64,000 nucleotides of DNA from Streptomyces sp. RKAG293 (GCF_023701745.1 NZ_JAJOZB010000001.1:2858501-2922500), one strand, 5' to 3'. Positions 35,709-43,842 are shown, counted from the first letter of the stretch. A program made the numbers and translations. Notes: a model not told the origin generated them from the sequence alone.

Positions 35709-36166
35709 CCTCCCACATAGAGGCGCTCGTCCAGCAGCTGGACGACGCGACCGGAGAACAGCCGCCCAAGGCGGGGGTCGTACACAGCCAGGGCGAACAT
35801 GCCGTCCAACCCCTCCAGGCAGGACGGTCCGATCTTGGCCCAGGCCCGCAGGACCAGGTGTGCGTCGCTCTGCCCGGCGGACAGCTCGATCCCCCAGGCG
35901 GCGGCCATGGCGCGGTAGTTGTAGATCTCGCCGTTGAACGTCAGCAGGACGCCGCTGTGCCGGTCGAGATAGGGGCCGGGCTGGGTGTCCGGGTCGACGA
36001 CCAGCAGGGTGTTCATGGCCAGCACCGCCTTCCCATCGGTCGAAGCGGCGTGGAGAGTGCCGTCCGGTCCGCGGTGGCGCTGGGACCGGCCCATGGCACC
36101 GGCAGTTGCTTCGTGCCGGATGGCGTCCGGTCCTGCCAGTCCTGCGATTCCGCACATCTGGTTCAC
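35492..36166 (-). pseudogene. Asparagine synthetase (asnB-like) N-terminal fragment
   Basis: From Met at 36157 the frame encodes a class-II glutamine amidotransferase domain: nucleophile Cys in MCGIAGLAG, RHRGPDG, GVLLTFNGEIYNYRAM, SDAHLVLRAW and GLDGMFALAVYDPRLGRLFS. After about residue 145 similarity stops (the expected ARDxxGxKPLY is missing) and the frame runs antisense through the CPCC gene to 35492. The ~450-residue synthetase domain is absent. This is a truncated, presumably inactive remnant about 450 bp long (real part ~35720-36157). Confidence 0.8.
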
Positions 36167-36434
36167 CCCCGAGCGTGATTGGTGGAACCCATCGGTGACG
36201 GCCGCCGCCGGGAGAGTGCTGCCCTTCCCGACGGCGACCTGCCCTCAGACAACCGGGTCCGACCAGCGGCCGGGAGGGCTCGCAAGGGGGCTTGCAACTC
36301 GCGGGCGGGGGTCACGTACCGGTGGCCAGGCAATACCCTCGGTGACCCACCACACGTGGTTGGCGTACGACTTCTTGCTGCAAAGGAGTACGGGGTCGCG
36401 TGCAGAACTCTCCGGAGTGGAAGAGGGGGACGCC

Positions 36435-37823
36435 ATGACGTCGACCGCCCGCCGGAGCCTGCCGCCCAACGCGGACCTGGCCCGGCTCATCGAAGCGAGC
36501 GGCGTCAGCCGCAAAGCCCTCGCCCACCGCATCAACCAGCTCGCTCACCAGGCCGGGCTGACCACCGACTACTCCCATACCTCGGTGGCGAACTGGTGCC
36601 GGCGCGGCATGACCCCGAAGTGGCCGGTGCCCCAACTCCTCGCCCAGGCCATCGGCGAACGCCTCGGACGACCGGTGCGGCTGGCCGAGATCGCCATGGG
36701 CGAGGCGGAGACAGCGGACCCGGATGTGGGGTTGGATTTCCCCAGGGATCCCGCCGACGCCGTCCGCGTCGCCACTTCGTTCTGGAGTTCCGTGAACCGC
36801 CGCGACTTCCTCACCGGCAGCAGCTTCGCCGTCTCCGCCTTCACCACCCCCGTCACGCGCTGGCTGGTCAACCCTGCCGACGGAGCCGCCGCCCACCGCG
36901 GCGGCGTCCGCGTCGGCCAGGGTGACCTCGACGAACTGCGCGAGGCAGCCGACGACGCCCGGCGCTGGGACTCCAAATACGGCGGCGGTAACTGGAAGGC
37001 CAACTCCGTCACCGCCTGCCTCGAACACCGCGCCACCCCATTGCTGCAGGGCTCCTTCACCGACGGCGTCGGCCGCGACCTGTTCTCCGTCACCGCTGAG
37101 CTCTCCCGCCTGGCAGGCTGGACAGCCTTCGACGTCGGCCAGCACGAAGCCGCCCAACGCCACTTCATCCAAGCCCTCCGCCTCGCCCGGGCTGGCGGCG
37201 ACGTACAACTCGGCTGCTACGTCCTGACCACCATGGCCATGCAATCCCTGCTGCGCGGCTTCGCCGACGAAGCCGTCGACATGGCCCAAGGCGCCTTCGA
37301 ACGCGCCAAGAGCGAAGCTGCCCCACGGGTGCTGGCCTTCACCAAACTCATCGAGGCCCGCGCCCACGCCCGCACCAACGACGCACGAGCCGCCTCCGCC
37401 GCCCTGGCCGCCTCCGAAAACCTCCTCGGCCAGGCGCGCACCGGCGGCCCGGAGCCCGCCTGGATCGACTTCTACAACCACGCGCGGCTGTCCGCGGACG
37501 CCGCCGAGGTGTACCGCGACCTGAAGAACCCCAAGGCGGCCCTGGCCTGGAACCGACAGGCAACCGCCATGCCCACCGGCGTCTTCACCCGCTCGGTCGG
37601 CATGCGCCTGGCCATCGTCGGCACCGCCCACCTCCAGGCCCGGGACCTCGACCACGGCCTGGAACTCGGCAACCGATCCGTCGACATCCTCGCCCGTGTC
37701 CAGTCCGCCCGAGCACTGGACTACGTACGCGAGTTCAACACCGCCCTCACCCCCTGGCGACGCGAACCAGCCGTACGAGAGTTCCTCCACCGCACCCGCA
37801 AGGACCTCGGCATCGCCGCCTGA
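36435..37823 (+). CDS. HTH/TPR transcriptional regulator, paralogue of the 25977 gene
   Basis: A 462-residue regulator. The HTH part is ADLARLIEASGVSRKALAHR ... HTSVANWCRRGMTPKWPVPQ. A TAT-like RRDFLTGSSF segment follows at ~118, and the C-terminal two thirds are TPR-like helices (FDVGQHEAAQRHFIQALRLA, YVREFNTALTPWRREPAVRE). This is the same plan as the NsdA-like gene at 25977-27497. The start is ATG at 36435 with gaagaggggg upstream. The twin-Arg-like motif lies inside the protein and is a family feature, not a signal peptide. The target is unknown. Confidence 0.82.
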   Translation: MTSTARRSLPPNADLARLIEASGVSRKALAHRINQLAHQAGLTTDYSHTSVANWCRRGMTPKWPVPQLLAQAIGERLGRPVRLAEIAMGEAETADPDVGLDFPRDPADAVRVATSFWSSVNRRDFLTGSSFAVSAFTTPVTRWLVNPADGAAAHRGGVRVGQGDLDELREAADDARRWDSKYGGGNWKANSVTACLEHRATPLLQGSFTDGVGRDLFSVTAELSRLAGWTAFDVGQHEAAQRHFIQALRLARAGGDVQLGCYVLTTMAMQSLLRGFADEAVDMAQGAFERAKSEAAPRVLAFTKLIEARAHARTNDARAASAALAASENLLGQARTGGPEPAWIDFYNHARLSADAAEVYRDLKNPKAALAWNRQATAMPTGVFTRSVGMRLAIVGTAHLQARDLDHGLELGNRSVDILARVQSARALDYVREFNTALTPWRREPAVREFLHRTRKDLGIAA

Positions 37824-38061
37824 CGACACCGCCAAGCGGGCTGCGCCCTCCCGCGCGATAAGCGGAATGGAACGCGATCGACGAGGCGTAGATCAGCCGG
37901 GCGGTGTCCGGAGGCGGGGTGGGTGAACTGGAGGTTCGCGTGCATGGGTCACGCGTCCCGCGCCGCCCCCGGACACCGATCCCCTACCCATGCCGTTCCG
38001 AGCTGACCCCTCGGCGGCTCTGCGCCCGCCGGGGCCGGCGGTCCGAGGGTGGGCATGGCGG

Positions 38062-38088
38062 AGGCCCGGCGGATGGTCCGCCGGGCCT
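38062..38088 (-). terminator. Terminator of the small membrane gene, copy 1
   Basis: A perfect 12-bp stem (aggcccggcgga) with a 3-base loop lies 37 bases after the stop of the 38125-38295 gene on the minus strand. It is repeated exactly at 43853-43879 behind the second copy. Confidence 0.8.
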
Positions 38089-38124
38089 CTTCCCGTGTTC
38101 ACGCGCCTGTCGCGCTTGTTGTGG

Positions 38125-38295
38125 TTACCAGCGGTACCAGCGGTGGCGGCTGCCGGACGAGTGGGTGCCGCGCATGACGAAGCCGAGCAGCCAGACGACC
38201 AGCACCACGACCGCGACCCACCAGAGGATCTTGAGCGCGAAGCCGGCACCGAAAAGGATCAGCGCGAGCAGTAGAACCAAAAGCAGTGGACCCAT
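38125..38295 (-). CDS. Small hydrophobic membrane protein (DUF5670/Lmo0937-like), copy 1
   Basis: A 56-residue protein: MGPLLLVLLLALILFGAGFA, then WWVAVVVLVVWLLGFVMRG, with a short basic HSSGSRHRWYRW tail. It therefore has two membrane helices and almost no loop. It resembles the DUF5670/Lmo0937 family of tiny membrane proteins of unknown role, often stress-linked. It has a strong ribosome-binding site (aggagg, 9 bases upstream). The protein is identical to that at 43916-44086, where the coding differences are silent. Confidence 0.82.
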   Translation of the reverse strand: MGPLLLVLLLALILFGAGFALKILWWVAVVVLVVWLLGFVMRGTHSSGSRHRWYRW

Positions 38296-38484
38296 GGTTA
38301 TCAACCTCCTGACCAGCGGATGCCCTGTCGTGCACGGGTCATGCATCCCAAAATCTGGACACTGGTAACCGTCATGGCAGCGGCATCGACCGCGATCCCG
38401 GCAGGTGCGCTGGCGGTATGCCGGCGATCCCAGAGCCGTGGAAGGGGAGGCGGGGGACCGGGGCGGTCTCGGCTGGCACCCTGG

Positions 38485-38826
38485 TCAGTTGGCTGCGTTG
38501 TTGCGGAGCTTCTCGTTGAGTTGGAGGGCTTCTTCGAGTTGGTCTTCGAGGGCGACGATGCGGCAGGCGGTTTCGATGGCGGTGCCCTGGTCGACGAGTT
38601 CGCGGGCGCGGGCGGCGATGCGCAGTTGGTAGCGGGAGTAGCGGCGGTGGCCGCCCTCGGACCGCAGGGGGGTGATCAGGCGGGCTTCGCCGATCGCGCG
38701 GAGGAACGCTGCGTTGGTGCCGATCATTTCGGCGGCGCGGCCCATGGTGTAGGCGGGGTAGTCCTCGTCGTCGAACCGGTCGGCCGGGCTCGGGCCGGCG
38801 GGATTCGTAGGGGGCTGGTCGGTCAT
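38485..38826 (-). CDS. MerR-type helix-turn-helix protein
   Basis: A 113-residue protein with an N-terminal acidic stretch and then a MerR-like HTH (YTMGRAAEMIGTNAAFLRAI, GEARLITPLRSEGGHRRYSR). It ends in a C-terminal coiled coil (IVALEDQLEEALQLNEKLRN) for dimerisation. There is no effector domain. The ATG at 38826 is preceded by a weak site (gaagaggcg). Genes of this type commonly sit next to the DUF5670-like gene, and the pair may be coregulated. It reads away from a ~1-kb repeat region. Confidence 0.85.
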   Translation of the reverse strand: MTDQPPTNPAGPSPADRFDDEDYPAYTMGRAAEMIGTNAAFLRAIGEARLITPLRSEGGHRRYSRYQLRIAARARELVDQGTAIETACRIVALEDQLEEALQLNEKLRNNAAN

Positions 38827-39850
38827 TACGCCTCTTCGTGTCTGATGGTCATGCGGCCTCCTGGGGAAACGCGTGGAGGGGCCCCGGGAGCCGTACTGGC
38901 TTCCGGGGCCCCATGGGGCGGATTCAAACACCATCTACTTCTACTACCGGCGTGTGCGTGCCGGTCCTGCCGTATCCGCAGTGCCGCGTAGGGGGAACGC
39001 GGGGTGCGGGGATCTTGAATGCTTGACCGGGGACCACCTTCCAATCCGGGGCCTTGCGAGTGCCCGCACACACCTGCCGTGCGGGCGATCCTGATGGTGT
39101 CGCTCCGAACCTTTCCTGCTCGTACCTGAACGACGAAAAACTACTGACCTGCTGGTACTTCAGATACTGCGGTCCTGCGGTCACAACTGAACTGCACTTC
39201 ACACGCTGTGTTTCACCAACTGCTACCTGCGTGGCGGCCCCTTCTGGGCCGCCCAGCCCGGCAATCAACCCCTGCGACCCTCCCGCATGAAGCGGCCGCC
39301 GGATTCCACTGCCGTGCCGTACCTACGTGAACAACCGAACTGCTGATACTGCGACCTGCTGGTGGCCTTCACCGCACCACCGTCCGGCAGCCAGCCCCGT
39401 CGCCTGTCCTGCAACTGCTCTGGCTTAGAACCCCACTGCCGAACCTCCTGGTGCGCGCGCCCGCAGCCGACGCCTTCACCAAGAGACCACTCATCCACTG
39501 CTGGTAGTGCTGGTACTGCTGTCAGAACTGCACTTGCTGTACTGCGTTTATGCCTACTGCGGTCCTGCACGGCGACCCCTGTGCGGGTCACCTGGCCCGG
39601 CAACCAACCCTGCGGCCACGTGCACTGAACGGCCGCCGGATTCCATCACCGTGCCACACACTCTGCGCGCCAGTTCGTGTCTGCCGCGCCCTGCTGTCTT
39701 CTTGGCTACGACAGGAACACTACCCACACCCCGACGCGAATGTCTACCGCAGTCAGGATAGATTTTCGGCCCAGCGGGGAGCAGGCATACTGCGCCCTAC
39801 CGGCACGATCAGAAAATGCGTCAGGGCACGGAAGGGGCAGGAGAACGGGC
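38827..39850. repeat. ~1-kb noncoding region with ~339-bp imperfect tandem repeat and CTGC clusters
   Basis: This region has no convincing gene and is less GC-rich than its surroundings. Two units align about 339 bp apart: the segment around 39185-39320 (ctgaactgcacttcac ... gcccggcaatcaacccctgc ... cggccgccggattcca) and the one around 39525-39660 (cagaactgcacttgct ... gcccggcaaccaaccctgcg ... cggccgccggattcca). CTGC/ACTGC words recur every ~11 bases in several places. Its function is unknown. Confidence 0.6.
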
Positions 39851-40245
39851 ATGCGAAGTGACCGCTCACCGGTTCCGGAGACGGACATCTGCGACCTGTG
39901 CGCCCGACGGCTCACCAAGGGGTGCCAGCTGGGCGTCGTCCCGGACTCCTCCGCGATCCACGCCCGCAGCCCGGCGCGCGACGGCCGGCGGCTGGTCGTC
40001 GCGTGCTCCCCGAGCGCTTGGCCGTCCTCCAGCAGGAGTACCGCACCCGCCCGTACGTGCCCGAGGAACTGTGGGCCGGGCAGATCGACCGCGCGCTGGA
40101 GCACCACCCCCAGGCACTCACCCGGGATGCCCTGTCGGCGGCCACGGGCCTGAGCCTTCTGGAAATCCAGCGCGCCCTGGCCTGGAAGAAGCACCGCGAC
40201 TGGCAACCGTACGAGCAGGACTCGCAGACACCCGAAGCCGGCTGA
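39851..40245 (+). pseudogene. Conserved hypothetical protein, frameshifted
   Basis: The N-terminal half (MRSDRSPVPETDICDLCARR ... GRRLVVACS) is in one frame. The second half (PERLAVLQQEYRTRPYVPEE, LWAGQIDRALEHHPQALTRD, LEIQRALAWKKHRDW) is in the -1 frame. The break is in ctcccc near 40016, where one extra C joins the two into a ~131-residue protein. I recognise the pattern of a conserved Streptomyces protein (CDLC zinc-like pair, EELWAGxIxRALEHHP) of unknown function. Confidence 0.7.
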
Positions 40246-40613
40246 GTCGACCCGCCTGCTCGCGCGTCCTTCAGTTCTATCGGCGGCGCGGCCGGTGCGT
40301 GTCGGCCGGCGCGGGGGCTGCTCGTACGCCGGCGGCGAGGGTGTTGCGGGCTGTTAGCCATTCCAAGGCTGCGGGTGGAGACGGCGCCGGTGGCTCTTCC
40401 AGCTCTCTACGGCACCCTTCAAGTGAAGTATCGGCGCTGGCGTGCTCAGCCAGTTGGCGATGCGCCATGGGCTGAGTCCGCCTCGCGTCGCCCCAGCCAT
40501 TCCGACACCAGAACGGGTGCCCCGGTTGCTCCCCGCGTGCACCCTGCGTGCACCCTGCGTGCACCGGAGCGTCGAAGGATCCCTATCTGTGCAGCTCAGG
40601 AAGCTTTCCCAGC

Positions 40614-40652
40614 TGTACTTCGACCTCTAACCGGTCCGGTCCGCCCACCTGG
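40614..40652 (+). repeat. glnA 3'-end repeat, copy 2
   Basis: The 17 bases tgtacttcgacctctaa match the end of glnA exactly. They are followed by ggtccgcccacctggcgcgatc, which matches the glnA downstream flank with three mismatches. There is no glnA coding sequence upstream, so this is a duplicated 3' end and not a gene fragment of useful length. Confidence 0.75.
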
Positions 40653-40666
40653 CGCGATCACATTGG

Positions 40667-40708
40667 CTGAGCCCTGGTGCCCTCCGTAGGGAAGGCGCCA
40701 GGGCTCAG
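40667..40708. repeat. Hairpin repeat, copy B
   Basis: 19-base arms starting ctgagccctggtgccctcc with loop gtag and two weak pairs. This is the same family as copies A (33607), C (43075) and D (46300). It lies behind the stop of the NADAR gene (minus strand), so it could act as its terminator. Confidence 0.85.
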
Positions 40709-40793
40709 TGCTGTGCGCGAAGTGCTGTCTGCGCGTTCACCTGCCTGGCAGCGTCAGGATCCGGACGGGTGCATCCGTCTCAAGGCTGCGGGA

Positions 40794-41927
40794 TCAATCG
40801 AGCCCGGCAGGTCCGAGGCCGGCAGCCTCGGCGGCAAGTTCGCTGCGGATCAGCTCCAGCAGGCGTCCGACCCAGTTCCGGCCGCGTTCGCCGGCTTCAC
40901 CCCAGTAGAGCGAGTCGAAACTGGAGTAGAGGATCTTGGCATCACTTGTGCCGAGCAGAAGCTGCGCGAGCGCCGGGTGCTGGGCGTACTTGGCACGCAT
41001 CAGCTCTGCCATCACGGCGGGTCGAGCCTCGGCCCAGCCTGGCCGTCGAGGAGTGGATTCAGCGATTCGCTGGGCGGCCCGGTCGTTCTCGGCGCTGAGT
41101 ACGGCTTGGCGCTGGGCCTTGTCGTCGGTGGACAGCGCCAGGTAGGCACGGTCGACGTTCGGGTACTCGACCCCGCATACGTTGACCGGACACGGGTACT
41201 CGTTTCGCAGAGCGAGGAGCCCGGGATTCTCCGGCCAGTCCTTCGTTCCGACCGTTTGGGTGAGCGTGATCGCTGCGGCCTGCGGCTGGACGGGGCCGAA
41301 GGCCTCGTGCCTGACTGCGTAGTCAGCTCTGGCGGTGTTGTTCTGGGCGAAGTAGTCGAGCGCCGAGGCGTGCATCTTCTCGGTGACGACCTCCTGGTTG
41401 CGCGGCATCCGACCTCCGATGCCCACTGCCAGGACCTGGACGGGCCAGTCCTTGCTGTCCATGTCGCCCAGGTAGCGGCGCAGATGTTCGGGAACCGCCA
41501 GGTAGGCGTCCAGCAACCGCTGCCGACGATCTTCAGTGCGGTCGGCCAAGTAGCCATTGACGGCGGCCCGGCAGCGGCCCCTCGAATCGGGGCGATCGTT
41601 CAGCTTGTCGATCTCGTCGCGGACCTCACCGAGAAGCGTCTCGGGGGTGACCCTGGACTGCGGTTCGGCGAACTTCCAGACAGCAAGGTGATGGACCGAG
41701 GCCCGGGCTCCTTCTTCGAGTGTTGTGGCGACCCATCCAGAGCGGAGCTTCTCCTCGAACTCAGCCAAGTCGACCAGGCCCCAGCAATCGATCAAGCCGT
41801 CGGCATAGATGATCAAGTCGGTCAGGTAGTAGCTGCCGTTGCGGATGAACGCGGGCCGGGTGATTCCGGGTATCTGCTCGCCGTCGACGTGACGGTATGT
41901 GCGGTGCTGGGGCATGTTGGGCAGCAT
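40794..41927 (-). CDS. NADAR-domain protein with uncharacterised N-terminal domain
   Basis: A 377-residue protein. Residues ~241-366 match the NADAR (YbiA-like) fold: RNEYPCPVNVCGVEYPNVDR, STPRRPGWAEARPAVMAELM, RAKYAQHPALAQLLLGTSDA and ERGRNWVGRLLELIRSEL. NADAR enzymes remove ADP-ribose from guanine in nucleic acids or act on ADP-ribose-like products. The usual EHAYQ helix reads DRAYL here, so activity may be altered. Residues 1-235 (RTYRHVDGEQIPGITRPAFI, LTDLIIYADGLIDCWGLVDL, GDMDSKDWPVQVLAVG) are an unrecognised domain. It lies alone between repeat copies, in less GC-rich sequence. Confidence 0.8.
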   Translation of the reverse strand: MLPNMPQHRTYRHVDGEQIPGITRPAFIRNGSYYLTDLIIYADGLIDCWGLVDLAEFEEKLRSGWVATTLEEGARASVHHLAVWKFAEPQSRVTPETLLGEVRDEIDKLNDRPDSRGRCRAAVNGYLADRTEDRRQRLLDAYLAVPEHLRRYLGDMDSKDWPVQVLAVGIGGRMPRNQEVVTEKMHASALDYFAQNNTARADYAVRHEAFGPVQPQAAAITLTQTVGTKDWPENPGLLALRNEYPCPVNVCGVEYPNVDRAYLALSTDDKAQRQAVLSAENDRAAQRIAESTPRRPGWAEARPAVMAELMRAKYAQHPALAQLLLGTSDAKILYSSFDSLYWGEAGERGRNWVGRLLELIRSELAAEAAGLGPAGLD

Positions 41928-42390
41928 AGGCGTGCCGCGAGGTCGCAGGCTCGGCCATTTCCAGGTCGCAGGGCACCCTGGTCGTCAGCGGCAGGCCCTG
42001 CGGTCATCCGCAGCCGTACGAGCTGAGATGCCGAAGACCACAATGCCCCGCGCGACACCGCACGAGCCTGTGGACGTGGAGGCGCTCTTCCCGGAGTTGG
42101 CGCCGCTGACTGCACAGCAGGGGTACATGCCGCGCTGAGCCGTCGACAACGCGAAGACCTGCCACAGGCGGCCACTCAGCAAGTGATCTATCCGATCACC
42201 CAATCTGGAGCTTTGCTCCGATCCCGATCACGATACTTTCCACCCCCAGGTGCACCAGCGGTGCACCGAAGGACGGAACGCCTGACGAAGAGCCACCGTC
42301 GAAGAGTGCGGCGGCCTCGCTGTGTTCGGTGCGCCCCAGCCCGGCCCGGATGACTGGACACGGCGTCGAGAGGGACCAATCATTGGTCGG
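41928..42390. other. Spacer with flank repeat 42226-42292
   Basis: No convincing gene was seen. 42226-42292 is an imperfect copy (~80%) of the glnA-downstream flank 33527-33594, ending in ctgacgaagagcca (42282-42295). A short open frame (42031-42138, MPKTTMPRATPHEPVDVEAL) could be a gene remnant but has no ribosome-binding site or family match. Confidence 0.6.
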
Positions 42391-43032
42391 ATGATCATGG
42401 GATCGGCATCGCTATGGGACAAATTCGACCGGATGAGAAGCGCGTCGGGCTTCTTGACACCTGCTGAACTGCTGGAACTCGCCGATAGCGGCACTGTCGT
42501 ACTCGACCCGTTTTCGGTGATCCTGTCCAAGCAGGTCACCATCGGCCCGGGCAATCTCTTCTATCCCGGTGTGGTCATCGAATGCGACGACGAAAGCCAT
42601 TGCGTCATCGGTGGCGACACCGTATTCCATGGCGGGACGCGCATCGCTGCGAGCGCGGGCGGAAGCATCACGATCGGAGACAGGTCCGTGATCGGAGAAG
42701 GCGGTGCCCAGATCAAGTCAACGACCGCAGACTCCGAGGTCTCGATCGGTGACGGTGTCCGGATCGTCAACGGCGCCGAGGTTCTCGGACACAGTCGGAT
42801 CGGCACGGGCTGCCAGATCCTCGGGCCCATCTCGGCCCGGTCGGTATCCCTGGCCGATGGCGCAACGCACGCTCATCCCAACCCCGACCGACGTGGAGCC
42901 GTCCTCAAAGGGTTCGGCCGGGCCCAAGGCATCCGGCTCGGTGTCGGAGAAGTCATCAACGGGTCAGGCGATTTCGGCTCCGCTCCCGTAGAACGACAGC
43001 GGGTCTACCATCCCCTTGCCCCGAACTCCTGA
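42391..43032 (+). CDS. Hexapeptide-repeat (left-handed beta-helix) protein
   Basis: A 213-residue protein. After a helical N-terminus (SLWDKFDRMRSASGFLTPAE), hexapeptide-type repeats run from ~45 to ~155 (VTIGPGNLFYPGVVIE, CVIGGDTVFHGGTRIA, ITIGDRSVIGEGGAQI, VSIGDGVRIVNGAEVL, SRIGTGCQILGPIS). They form a trimeric beta-helix as in sugar O-acyltransferases and GlmU. No catalytic His was identified, so the role is open. Start ATG at 42391 or 42397. The gene sits between two ctgacgaagag repeats, like a cassette. Confidence 0.8.
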   Translation: MIMGSASLWDKFDRMRSASGFLTPAELLELADSGTVVLDPFSVILSKQVTIGPGNLFYPGVVIECDDESHCVIGGDTVFHGGTRIAASAGGSITIGDRSVIGEGGAQIKSTTADSEVSIGDGVRIVNGAEVLGHSRIGTGCQILGPISARSVSLADGATHAHPNPDRRGAVLKGFGRAQGIRLGVGEVINGSGDFGSAPVERQRVYHPLAPNS

Positions 43033-43051
43033 GTGGAGTGGAGAGCGATTA

Positions 43052-43118
43052 CTGACGAAGAGTCAGATATATTGACTGAGCCCTGGTGCTCTCCTCACGG
43101 AGGGCGCCAGGACCAGGG
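43052..43118 (+). repeat. Flank motif and hairpin repeat, copy C
   Basis: ctgacgaagagtcaga (43052-43067) is identical to 33584-33599 behind glnA. It is followed by the hairpin repeat at 43075-43118 (actgagccctggtgctctcc, loop tcac, right arm decayed after 13 bases). It starts 20 bp behind the hexapeptide gene. Confidence 0.85.
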
Positions 43119-43163
43119 CGCCGTGTCGGTGTTCATGACGTACGACGCCCTGGCCTCAAGGGT

Positions 43164-43688
43164 TCACGCCGCTGCCTGGCCTGCCGGCCATGAGGGCAGC
43201 TCGGGCGGGGCGCCCGCCTCTCGAACCGTGGAACCGTCCTGAGCGGTCAGTTCTCGTTGTGTCTCATGGATCTCCGCGAGCAGATGCTTCACTCGGTCTT
43301 CCAGACGCGGGCCGGCGGTCCCGTGGGGGACGGTCACCCAGACCGGGCCGCCTTGCCGCGTATCGCCCACGGCGTGGCCGAAGAAGCCCTTGACGTCGCT
43401 TCCGTGCTCGACGATCCGCGCACCGCAGTAGTCGACCAGTTCCCGCAGGGATGCGACGGAGTCCGGGCGTGCGTACTCGCGCCCCTGCGCGATGAACTCA
43501 TTGAGGCAGGCCCGCAGCCGGTCGGCTTCCTCGAAGGTCATCTCCACGTGGTGCCACTTCGCGGTGGTGCCGATGGTGAGGTCGAGCTGCGGCAGCGGGG
43601 CGTGCGGCATGTGCTGCATGACGAGGTCGAGTGTCTCTGCCTCGCGCCCATACTTGGTGTGGATCACCGGGTGGAGCGCCAACTCCAT
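43164..43688 (-). CDS. Hypothetical protein
   Basis: A 174-residue soluble protein I do not recognise. It starts MELALHPVIHTKYGREAETL and contains LDLTIGTTAKWHHVEMTFEE, DRLRACLNEFIAQGREYARP, SLRELVDYCGARIVEHGSDV and GGPVWVTVPHGTAGPRLEDR. A good ribosome-binding site (ggaggagg, 6 bases upstream) sets the start at 43688. There is no signal or membrane span. It lies between hairpin C and the second DUF5670-like copy, all in the accessory region. Confidence 0.65.
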   Translation of the reverse strand: MELALHPVIHTKYGREAETLDLVMQHMPHAPLPQLDLTIGTTAKWHHVEMTFEEADRLRACLNEFIAQGREYARPDSVASLRELVDYCGARIVEHGSDVKGFFGHAVGDTRQGGPVWVTVPHGTAGPRLEDRVKHLLAEIHETQRELTAQDGSTVREAGAPPELPSWPAGQAAA

Positions 43689-43842
43689 GGCGTCCTCCTC
43701 CGTGGCGCGGGCATCACGCCCTAAGCTCACAAAATGGGTATGTGGCCCGTTCCTCCACGTCAGGCTCACGGCCCAGCAGCTGAAGACGACCTCACGCACG
43801 CGAATTCCGGGCCCCTACCCATGCCGCTGCGCGCTGACCCCT

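Larger units (their letters stand above)
38052..38349. repeat. 298-bp direct duplication, copy 1
   Basis: This is identical to 43843-44140 except for four bases that I can see. It contains the small membrane gene (38125-38295), its ribosome-binding site and its terminator. The 300-bp spacer 37824-38124 otherwise has no gene. The copies are in the same orientation, 5.8 kb apart. Confidence 0.92.
40246..40793. other. Spacer with decayed flank repeats
   Basis: No gene was seen. It contains three 11-bp repeats of ctgcgtgcacc (about 40535-40563), the second copy of the glnA 3' end (40614-40652) and hairpin repeat B (40667-40708). Following 40708 the sequence shared with copy A (tgctgtgcgcgaagtgct) continues for ~18 bases. 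Confidence 0.7.

Noticed and set aside
40354..40564. Short minus-strand open frames near 40.4-40.6 kb
   Set aside because: They read through the ctgcgtgcacc repeats and show no coding character.
42031..42138. Small gene MPKTTMPRATPHEPVDVEAL...
   Set aside because: It is 36 codons without a ribosome-binding site or recognised family and overlaps repeat-rich spacer.
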